A stretch of 64,000 bases of DNA from the NCBI GenBank assembly GCA_029237775.1, contig JAQZBR010000001.1:186001-250000 (forward strand), written 5' to 3'. The translations under genes and the position numbers were made by a program. Numbering within the stretch: position 1 is the first letter of the stretch; each line of letters starts with the position of its first letter. A model generated the notes under the pieces. It saw nothing but the letters and a program-made list of their open reading frames with translations. It was not told where the DNA came from and did not search any database. This stretch comes from Bacteroidota bacterium (lineage in GTDB: Bacteria > Bacteroidota > Bacteroidia > 2-12-FULL-35-15). This document shows, piece by piece, positions 18,268-25,417 of the stretch.

Positions 18268-18590
18268 CGATGCTTTCAATGAAACATGAAAACTCATGTT
18301 TGTGTTGGGAGGGTTGAAGTTTAACGTATGGTCTCCCCATAAGGTTACCATTAAATCTATCCACGTTGATAGATTTAACGCTAACCTTTCCACCTCACGT
18401 GGTAGGTCAGCCTGTACAATGAATCTCAGTAGCATCAGTATCATTTCTGCTGTATTTATATAGTTTTAAGGCGTTAGATTGCGATTTAGTCACGTAAGTC
18501 GAAAGTTGTGGGTGACTCCCGATTGTTTGCGCCAAAAATCCTTCCCTGAAATGGGCGATACGCGCTAATCGTTGGATTTTTGGCTTTGCA
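18268..18590 (+). ncRNA. Candidate DRT-associated structured ncRNA upstream of the RT gene
   Basis: The 560-bp gap between pheT and the RT gene contains about 320 bp of dense secondary structure on the RT strand. Stem 1 is aaacatga/tcatgttt (18282-18289/18294-18301, loop aaac). Stem 2 is a long two-part hairpin: aaggtta (18341-18347) with taacctt (18382-18388), enclosing ttaaatctatc (18351-18361) with gatagatttaa (18368-18378). Stem 3 is agtcac (18488-18493) with gtgact (18512-18517). Stem 4 is gccaaaaatcc (18531-18541) with ggatttttggc (18574-18584). All arms are exact complements. DRT2 systems encode a template ncRNA directly upstream of the RT, so this is the expected place for one. The ends are estimates: a TAnnTTTG box precedes the 5' end, and stem 4 marks the 3' side. 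Confidence 0.6.
18290..18463 (+). other. Stop-free frame inside the candidate ncRNA (possible neo-type ORF segment)
   Basis: One plus-strand frame has no stop from 18290 to 18460 (57 codons), ending at TAG 18461-18463. ATG codons are at 18296 and 18419; the product would begin MFVLGGLKFNVWSPHKVTI. On the minus strand another frame is open from 18465 to 18196 (90 codons) across the same bases. The segment has no recognisable protein family and spans the long hairpin, so it does not look like an ordinary gene. In DRT2 systems the ncRNA template, once copied into a head-to-tail concatemer, gives a long ORF called neo. A stop-free template is what that mechanism needs. This is a hypothesis; repeat boundaries are unknown. 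Confidence 0.4.
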
Positions 18591-18613
18591 GAATATTCTT
18601 ATCTAAATTATAT

Positions 18614-20038
18614 ATGTTGGATGCGGCTCTTTTTACTAAGTGGATTGAAAAAGAAGAAAGAGCCGCACTCAGCAAAAAAAGGCGGTATGCACATTTTGAC
18701 CCTAAAATTGACTTCCTAAAAAATGTTCATCCTTTAAAAAATTTCCTTGCTGATCCCAAAAAGGTTGCCGCACACGCTTTCTATCCATTCATCAAGTCCG
18801 ATATTATAGTTCCTAGATATAAAAAAACAGGGCAACTAAATGAAACGGGCAAACCGATCCGTAAGCTTGACAAGAAAATACGTCCAATCGCTTATGCGGC
18901 ACATTATGACGCTTTTATTTATTCCTGGTACTCAACTTTGCTTTCAGAAAACTATGAGAAGAAAACCAAGGAACTCGGAATCTATGAGTGTGTTTTAGCT
19001 TATCTTGAAAAAGATAAAAGTAACATTGAATTTGCGCATGAAGTATTTGAATATATAAAAACAAAAGGGGAATGCGTTGCTTTAGCTTTTGATATCACAA
19101 GTTTTTTCGATGGGCTGGACCACCTGCAACTTAAAAAAATGTGGGCTTTAATATTAAATGCGCCACGTCTTCCTGAAGATCATTTCAATGTGTATCGTGC
19201 TATTACATCATACACCACTGTAGAAAAACAAACAGTTGAAGCCGAGTTCGGCATCGCTATTAAGAGAGAAAAAGGACGTAAAATAGTCCGATTATGTTCA
19301 CCTCAGGATTTTCGAGAAAAAGTACGAGGTGGAGGAATGATTGAGAAAAACCCCTTCATAAACAAAGTTAAAGGAAGTACAAGATATGGCAATGTTTGTG
19401 GAATTCCTCAGGGGTCACCAATTAGCGCGTGCCTTTCCAACATCTATATGCTCGAATTTGATGTTTATATCAATGAATTGATTATCCGGCTAGGTGGTAT
19501 GTACCGTAGATATTGTGATGATATAGTTGTAGTGGTTAAGATCGAAGACGCAGACCAAGTTAAGGACACGATACTCAAAACAATTGTCGATTATCATTTA
19601 GAAATTAATGATACCAAAACCGAAGTCACGTATTTTAAAAAATATGGCGAACGACTAAAAGGACTTGATAGTAACTCCTCTACTGGTAGAGAAAGAAACA
19701 TGCAGTATCTCGGCTTTGAGTTTAATGGAGAAAATGCATACATCCGGGCTTCAAGTCTTTCAAGATACCATAGAAGAATGACGGCCAGAATTCGTGAAAA
19801 CTTAAAAGCCGCTTACGGACAAAATTCAATTGGGTCAAAGATATTCAGAAAGAAACTGTATAATAGGTATACAGAAAAAGGTGAGCGGAATTTTATTTCA
19901 TATGCAGAAAGGGCTCATGAACACATGGAGTCAAAGACGATATATGACCAAGTTAAAAACAGCTTGAAAAAGGTAAATAAAAAGTTAGCTCAGAAAAACA
20001 CCACCTTCGCTACGAAACGGCCAAAGAATATGCAATAA
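18614..20038 (+). CDS. Defense-associated reverse transcriptase, DRT2 (UG2)-like
   Basis: A 474-residue reverse transcriptase, taking the ATG at 18614. An upstream in-frame TTG at 18572 falls just before the 3' arm of stem 4 and is unlikely. Catalytic residues are visible: D160 in FDITSFFD (palm motif A) and Y300-C301-D302-D303 (motif C, YCDD). GIPQGSPIS (263-271) is the motif B region. An N-terminal IRPIAYAAHYDAFIYSWY block and SNIEFAHEVFEYI are consistent with 'unknown group' antiviral RTs, and YCDD plus single-gene organisation point to DRT2. There is no maturase, endonuclease or integrase domain and no msr/msd-type retron layout. It sits alone between pheT and tex, preceded by a structured segment. 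The class call is from motif recognition, not a search. Confidence 0.8.
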   Translation: MLDAALFTKWIEKEERAALSKKRRYAHFDPKIDFLKNVHPLKNFLADPKKVAAHAFYPFIKSDIIVPRYKKTGQLNETGKPIRKLDKKIRPIAYAAHYDAFIYSWYSTLLSENYEKKTKELGIYECVLAYLEKDKSNIEFAHEVFEYIKTKGECVALAFDITSFFDGLDHLQLKKMWALILNAPRLPEDHFNVYRAITSYTTVEKQTVEAEFGIAIKREKGRKIVRLCSPQDFREKVRGGGMIEKNPFINKVKGSTRYGNVCGIPQGSPISACLSNIYMLEFDVYINELIIRLGGMYRRYCDDIVVVVKIEDADQVKDTILKTIVDYHLEINDTKTEVTYFKKYGERLKGLDSNSSTGRERNMQYLGFEFNGENAYIRASSLSRYHRRMTARIRENLKAAYGQNSIGSKIFRKKLYNRYTEKGERNFISYAERAHEHMESKTIYDQVKNSLKKVNKKLAQKNTTFATKRPKNMQ

Positions 20039-20127
20039 CATTACTTTGCAAGAATAAAGTACTCCTTACACTACAAACGACTTACAACACAAATATTACA
20101 GGTATCGATTATGCGATTTAGTTGACT

Positions 20128-22389
20128 CTACTTAAACTTATCCTTCAATGCAGCCAACTGACTTGCAAAATCATTAGCAGGCGCTTCTACCTTTCCCTTT
20201 TTGTTATTGTTGTTATTCGAGGTATTCGGTTTTGAAACAGGTGCTGCTGTTGGTACACTATCCTTCATCGACAATGCAATACGCTTGCGCTGAGCATCAA
20301 CTTCTGTAACAGTTACTGTTACTTTTTGCGCGACTTTAACAACTGTATTCGGGTCGGAAACATATGTGTTGGATAATTGTGAGATGTGAACCAATCCGTC
20401 TTGGTGAACGCCAATATCCACGAACGCCCCGAAATTGGTAACATTGGTCACAATTCCCGGAAGCTTCATTCCTACTCTCAGATCTTTTATTTCATGCACA
20501 CTGTCATCAAAGGCGAACACCTCAAATGATTTACGCGGATCGCGGCCCGGCTTGTCAAGCTCATTCATGATGTCATTCAGGGTTGGCAGACCAACTGTTT
20601 CGGTTACATATTTTTGTAATGAGATCTGCTTACGCAATTCTTTATCGCTCATCAATTGTTCGATGGTGCAGTTCAGATCAGCTGCCATTTTTTCAACAAT
20701 GTGATAACTCTCCGGATGCACCGCGCTTTTATCCAGCGGATGTTTTCCATTGGAGATCCGCATGAATCCTGCTGCCTGCTCAAATGCTTTTTCTCCCATG
20801 CGTGGAACCTTCAATAATTCCTTCCGTGATTTGAACGGCCCGTTCTCATTTCTGTATTCAACAATGTTTCTTGCCAGTTGCGGACCTAAGCCGGAAACGT
20901 ATGTTAACAGCTGTTTACTCGCTGTGTTCACTTCCACGCCCACTTTATTCACCGAGCTCTCCACTACTTCATCCAGCTTTTTCTTTAAGAGGTACTGATC
21001 AACATCGTGCTGGTATTGTCCTACACCAATGGATTTAGCATCTATCTTCACCAGCTCTGCCAGTGGATCTGCAAGTCTTCTTCCAATAGAAACAGCACCA
21101 CGCACTGTAATATCTTTATCAGGAAATTCTTCACGCGCCACATCCGAAGCGGAATAAATGGAAGCACCGCTTTCATTCACCATGATCACGTTGATCGTCT
21201 TTGGTAATTCTTCTATGCTTCGTACAAATGTTTCTGTTTCTCTTCCTGCAGTCCCGTTGCCGATTGCAATCGCTTCCAGGTCATGCTTAGCACACAGTGC
21301 AAGGACGGTCTGTTTTGAATGGAATAATTTATTCTGCTCATGCGGGTAGATCACTGTATCCTCCAGTAATTTCCCTTGTTTGTCGAGCGCAACTACTTTG
21401 CAGCCTGTCCGGAATCCCGGGTCAATTGCCAGGATCGCTTTTTGTCCGAGTGGCGAAGCAAGCAACAGTTCACGCAAATTATCCGCAAACACCTGGATCG
21501 CTTTTTCATCTGCCAGCTCTTTTGTCATCATCCGCATTTCACTTTCGATCGAGCTTTGCATCATGCGTTCATACGAATCGATCACGGCAAGTTTGACTTG
21601 TTCAGAGGCAGAATTATTTCCTGTAACAAATTGTTTTGTTAAAATATCGATCGCGCTTTCTTCTGGCGGAGCAATAAAAATGCTCAGCACTTCTTCGCTC
21701 TCTCCCCTGCGGATCGCGAGCAAGCGGTGTGAAGGACAATTCATCAATGGTTCTTCCCAATCGAAATAATCCTTGAACTTCTCTCCTATCTCCTCTTTTC
21801 CTTTCAGCACTTTACTTTTTATAGTTGCTTCACGCTTGAACAGGTTACGGATTTTATCACGCGCTTCTGCATTCTCATTCACCCATTCTGCAATGATATC
21901 ACGTGCACCGGCAAGCGCATCTTCTTTTGTTTTAACATCCTTATCGTCAGCAATGAATTTTTCTGCTTCAGCCTTCACATCCATTTTCCCTTGTTCAAAA
22001 AGCATTTGCGCCAATGGCTCCAGGCCTTTTTCTCTTGCGATGGTTGCACGGGTTCTGCGTTTCGGCTTATATGGAAGGTAGATATCTTCTAATGTTGAAA
22101 GAGTTTCGGCAGAACGTAAAGCGTTGATCAGTTCAGGATTTAATTTTCCTTGCGATTCAATCGATTCAATGATCGCTTCACGTCTTTTCTCCAGTGCTCG
22201 CAATCGTTCTATTTCATCACGCACGTTAGCAACCTGCACCTCATCCAGCGAGCCGGTCATTTCTTTACGGTAACGGGAAATGAATGGAATGGTTGCTCCT
22301 TCATCTAACAGGTCTACTGTGGCGCTAACCTGTTGTTCCCTGATCCCTAATTGTAATGCTATCTTTTTGTAAAAACGTGAATCTGACAT
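20128..22389 (-). CDS. tex: Tex-family RNA-binding transcription accessory protein
   Basis: A 753-residue protein with the full Tex layout. It has N-terminal helical domains, a YqgF/RNase H-like domain (~320-450, beginning AILAIDPGFRTGCKVVAL), helix-hairpin-helix repeats (~490-560, LLTYVSGLGPQLARNIVEYR, LLKVPRMGEKAF), and a C-terminal S1 RNA-binding domain (~635-710, GMKLPGIVTNVTNFGAFVDI). The last ~45 residues are a low-complexity Asn/Lys-rich tail. Tex proteins bind nucleic acids and influence transcription and stress tolerance. The gene has its own promoter element. Confidence 0.95.
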   Translation of the reverse strand: MSDSRFYKKIALQLGIREQQVSATVDLLDEGATIPFISRYRKEMTGSLDEVQVANVRDEIERLRALEKRREAIIESIESQGKLNPELINALRSAETLSTLEDIYLPYKPKRRTRATIAREKGLEPLAQMLFEQGKMDVKAEAEKFIADDKDVKTKEDALAGARDIIAEWVNENAEARDKIRNLFKREATIKSKVLKGKEEIGEKFKDYFDWEEPLMNCPSHRLLAIRRGESEEVLSIFIAPPEESAIDILTKQFVTGNNSASEQVKLAVIDSYERMMQSSIESEMRMMTKELADEKAIQVFADNLRELLLASPLGQKAILAIDPGFRTGCKVVALDKQGKLLEDTVIYPHEQNKLFHSKQTVLALCAKHDLEAIAIGNGTAGRETETFVRSIEELPKTINVIMVNESGASIYSASDVAREEFPDKDITVRGAVSIGRRLADPLAELVKIDAKSIGVGQYQHDVDQYLLKKKLDEVVESSVNKVGVEVNTASKQLLTYVSGLGPQLARNIVEYRNENGPFKSRKELLKVPRMGEKAFEQAAGFMRISNGKHPLDKSAVHPESYHIVEKMAADLNCTIEQLMSDKELRKQISLQKYVTETVGLPTLNDIMNELDKPGRDPRKSFEVFAFDDSVHEIKDLRVGMKLPGIVTNVTNFGAFVDIGVHQDGLVHISQLSNTYVSDPNTVVKVAQKVTVTVTEVDAQRKRIALSMKDSVPTAAPVSKPNTSNNNNNKKGKVEAPANDFASQLAALKDKFK

Positions 22390-22405
22390 GTGTTGAGTAT
22401 TTACA

Positions 22406-22413
22406 CAAATATA
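22406..22413 (-). promoter_or_regulatory. -7 element of tex
   Basis: On the minus strand the bases read TATATTTG, matching TAnnTTTG, 16 bp before the tex ATG at 22389. The leader would be only about ten bases. Confidence 0.6.
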
Positions 22414-22486
22414 AGAATTGGGGAGGGGCTGTTTTGATAATGTTTTAAACAGTTTTGGAGGATTTGTTGAAAAAAAGAGAAAATTT

Positions 22487-22526
22487 TACCGCAGAGGAAA
22501 AGGAGAAAAGCAGAGAGCCGCAGAGG
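22487..22526. repeat. 'taccgcagagg' intergenic repeat
   Basis: Two direct copies of ccgcagagg (near 22489 and 22518) separated by aaaaggagaaaagcagagag. It belongs to the same loose family as 37503-37532 and 8181-8285. Confidence 0.5.
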
Positions 22527-22556
22527 TTTCTACGAAGAGCAGTTTTAAACTATACT

Positions 22557-23003
22557 GTCATCCCGTGCTTGACACGGGATCTTGTTCATTAGAACAACAT
22601 TTTTGGATTCTGCTCACCTGATGAAGATCCCGTGTCGGAGCACGGGATGACGTTTTGATTGATGATTTGGTTAACCGAAACATTTATTGGATTCCGCTAA
22701 CCGGATGAAGATCCCGTGTCACAGCACGGGATGACGTTCTTAAATTAAATAACAATAACAGAAACATTTTGACCAGGCGTGATGCACGATTCTCAGTTCG
22801 GAGAAAAGTTTAAACCTGACTGTCATCCCGTGCCGCGACACGGGATCTTGTTTCTTAGGATGACATTCATGGCATTTTGCTAACCGGACGAAGATCCCGT
22901 GTCGGAGCACGGGATGACGTTTTGAGTGATGATTTGATTAACCGAAACATTTATTGGATTCCGCTAACCGGATGAAGATCCCGTGTCGGAGCACGGGATG
23001 ACG
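22557..23003. repeat. BIME-like hairpin array, second spacer type, with internal duplication
   Basis: Six hairpins of the catcccgtgc...gcacgggatg type lie at about 22557-22582 and 22822-22850 (forward) and 22626-22652, 22709-22735, 22893-22919 and 22976-23003 (reverse). The spacer differs from that of the 12-13 kb array; it runs cttgttt(c/a)tta...tttgctaaccgga(t/c)gaag. The segment around 22557-22740 is repeated at 22820-23030, including a shared stretch ttggattccgctaaccggat. The 22390-23131 gap contains this array plus three other short repeats and no gene. Confidence 0.88.
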
Positions 23004-23034
23004 TTTTGATTGATGATTTGGTTAACCGAAACAA

Positions 23035-23074
23035 TGTGAGATTGCTTCGGGCAAAAAGCCCTCGCAATGACGTA
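23035..23074. repeat. 'attgcttcggg...cgcaatgacg' palindromic repeat
   Basis: A hairpin with arms cgggcaaaaagcccg-like and flanks tgtgagattgct / gcaatgacgta. A copy in the opposite orientation lies at 34540-34579 with few mismatches. Sequences of the 'cgtcattgcgagg' type are widespread intergenic repeats in bacteria (general knowledge). Confidence 0.65.
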
Positions 23075-23095
23075 CAACCGGAGATCTGGGTGCAG

Positions 23096-23130
23096 CCCCC
23101 TCTCATGTGGAGAGGGGATTAAGGGGTGAG
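23096..23130. repeat. 'cccctctc...gagagggg' repeat
   Basis: A hairpin ccccctctcatgtggagagggg followed by attaaggggtgagg. A related copy is at 50970-51018. The repeat ends within a few bases of the recG stop codon. Confidence 0.6.
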
Positions 23131-23131
23131 G

Positions 23132-25240
23132 TCACGATATGCGACTCCAATTCGTATTCTGCCTCCCCATCATAGAAAAATGATAAGCAATATTGGCATT
23201 CTCCTGCTTAGCTAATTCGGGATCTTCGGAAAGAAGCTCGATCACCATGTTTCGTGCAGCGTGTAGTATCTGTGCATCTTTTGCGAGATCTGCTATATTA
23301 AGATCAAGCACTCCGCTTTGCTGTGTTCCCGCCATATCTCCGGGGCCACGTAGTTTCATGTCTACATCCGCGATCTCAAACCCGTCATTGGTGCGGCACA
23401 TGGTTTCCATGCGGAGTTTTCCGTCAGCACCTAACTTATGTGATGTCATTAAGATGCAATACGATTGTTCCGCCCCTCGTCCAACACGACCGCGCAGCTG
23501 ATGCAATTGCGATAAACCAAAACGTTCTGCACTTTCAATCACCATCACACTTGCGTTGGGAACATTCACTCCGACTTCAATAACTGTGGTCGCGACCATG
23601 ATCTGTGTTTCACCTTTCACAAAACGCTGCATCTCAAATTCTTTTGCGTCCGCTTTCATTTGTCCGTGCACAATGCTGATCTGATAAGGCGGAGGAAAAG
23701 CTCTTGCAATACTTTCATATCCATCCATAAGATCTTTAAAGTCCATCTTTTCAGATTCTTTGATCAATGGATACACAACGTAGATCTGTCTGCCGACTTC
23801 GATCTGCTCTTTCATAAAACCGAACACGCGCATTCTGTTCTCATCAAAACGATGAACGGTCTGGATTGGTTTACGTCCCGGAGGCATTTCATCGATCACA
23901 CTCACATCAAGATCGCCATACAGTGTCATAGCAAGCGTACGCGGAATCGGTGTCGCGCTCATGATCAATACGTGAGGTGAAATGGAATTCTTTGTCCACA
24001 TCTTCGCTCTTTGTGCAACACCAAACCTGTGCTGCTCATCGATCACCACTAATCCGATATTTTTAAACTGTACTGCGTCTTCAAGTAAAGCATGTGTTCC
24101 GATCAGAATATGCATTTCGCCATTCTGCAATTTTCCATGAAGCTCTCTTCGCGCTTTTGCTCTTGTTGAACCGGTAAGCAGACCGACATTTACATTGAGC
24201 GGTTTTAGTAATTCCGAGATCGTTTCGTAATGCTGGTTAGCAAGGATCTCTGTCGGAGCCATCAGACAAGCCTGAAATCCGTTATCCATTGCAATGAGCA
24301 TATTCATCAATGCGACCAATGTTTTACCGCTCCCAACATCCCCCTGCACCAAACGGTTCATTTGCTTACCGCTTCCCATGTCGAGGCGAATCTCCTTGAT
24401 CACTCTCTTCTGGGCGCCCGTTAATTCAAAGGGCAAATGTTCATTATAGAATTTATTAAAGTACTCTCCCACTTTTGAAAAAACATTTCCCCTGAACGTC
24501 TTTTCACGCAAGCCTTTTTGCTTGAGCAATTTCAGCTGGATAAAAAACAGTTCATCGAATTTCAATCGCAACGTAGCACGCTTGAGCATATCCGGATCTT
24601 TCGGAAGATGGATATTTTTAAATGCCTCTTCACGTGAGATCAGCTGGAATTTATCCATAATATTTTTAGAAAGGATCTCCGGGATATTATTTTTGATCTG
24701 CGAGACCAGCGCTTTCTGAATTCTTGCAATTCCTTTTGTATCAAGGCTTCTGACCTTCAATTTTTCCGTGCTGTTATACACAGCCTGAAGTGCGGAAGCG
24801 AGAACTGTATTCTCATCACTTACCGGGTCGATCTCCGGATGTGCGATGTTAAATTTTCCATTAAAATGCGTGGGCTTACCAAACACGACATATTCCTGGC
24901 TTGCATGTGGCTTTATCTTGTCACCTATCCATTTTGCGCCCTGAAACCAAACCAACTCAAGCACTCCTGTACCATCACTGAACTTTGCGACAAAGCGCTG
25001 TGTACGTTTCACACCGATCATTTCCGTATGCACTATTTTCCCGCGGAGCTGTACGTAAGGAAGATCATCGTTGATGTCTTTTATCTTATAGAACTTGGTT
25101 CGGTCAACATATCTGAAGGGATAAAATGTGAGCAGATCACCGTAATTGAAAATGCGCAATTCCTTTTTCAGGAGATCGGCTTTTTGAGGCCCGACTCCCT
25201 TTAGGTATTCAATAGGGGTTTGAAGAAACGTACTCGACAT
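23132..25240 (-). CDS. recG: ATP-dependent DNA helicase RecG
   Basis: About 702 residues from the ATG at 25240 (MSSTFLQTPIEYLKGVGPQK). An upstream in-frame start at 25357 would add 39 residues not typical of RecG. The domains in order are a wedge/OB fold (~60-170), helicase motor 1 with Walker A GDVGSGKT and the DEQH box in VVIDEQHRFG, and motor 2 with QLRGRVGRG. The C-terminal TRG-like region follows. RecG remodels stalled replication forks and Holliday junctions. The last residues (TNWSRIS) run into repeat DNA, so the extreme C-terminus may be locally altered. Confidence 0.94.
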   Translation of the reverse strand: MSSTFLQTPIEYLKGVGPQKADLLKKELRIFNYGDLLTFYPFRYVDRTKFYKIKDINDDLPYVQLRGKIVHTEMIGVKRTQRFVAKFSDGTGVLELVWFQGAKWIGDKIKPHASQEYVVFGKPTHFNGKFNIAHPEIDPVSDENTVLASALQAVYNSTEKLKVRSLDTKGIARIQKALVSQIKNNIPEILSKNIMDKFQLISREEAFKNIHLPKDPDMLKRATLRLKFDELFFIQLKLLKQKGLREKTFRGNVFSKVGEYFNKFYNEHLPFELTGAQKRVIKEIRLDMGSGKQMNRLVQGDVGSGKTLVALMNMLIAMDNGFQACLMAPTEILANQHYETISELLKPLNVNVGLLTGSTRAKARRELHGKLQNGEMHILIGTHALLEDAVQFKNIGLVVIDEQHRFGVAQRAKMWTKNSISPHVLIMSATPIPRTLAMTLYGDLDVSVIDEMPPGRKPIQTVHRFDENRMRVFGFMKEQIEVGRQIYVVYPLIKESEKMDFKDLMDGYESIARAFPPPYQISIVHGQMKADAKEFEMQRFVKGETQIMVATTVIEVGVNVPNASVMVIESAERFGLSQLHQLRGRVGRGAEQSYCILMTSHKLGADGKLRMETMCRTNDGFEIADVDMKLRGPGDMAGTQQSGVLDLNIADLAKDAQILHAARNMVIELLSEDPELAKQENANIAYHFSMMGRQNTNWSRIS

Positions 25241-25417
25241 TGCGGAAACGAAATTACAAAAGATGCATTGATTTAAGTAAGGGATATTTCGATAAATCAC
25301 ACCAATCCGCTGTTTTACCCATGAATAGAAGCAATTAATCGGTAAATGCAGGAGCAAGACTTTAATTTATTACCTTTATTACCCTAAAAATCCACTGTAA
25401 TTAAGCATTTCCCTCAG

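Noticed and set aside
18193-18444. 83-residue minus-strand open frame as an ordinary gene
   Set aside because: It overlaps the structured ncRNA candidate, lacks a promoter or recognisable domain, and is kept only as part of the neo hypothesis.
18572-18613. TTG start for the reverse transcriptase
   Set aside because: It falls just before the 3' arm of the 18531-18584 stem; the ATG at 18614 is a better start.
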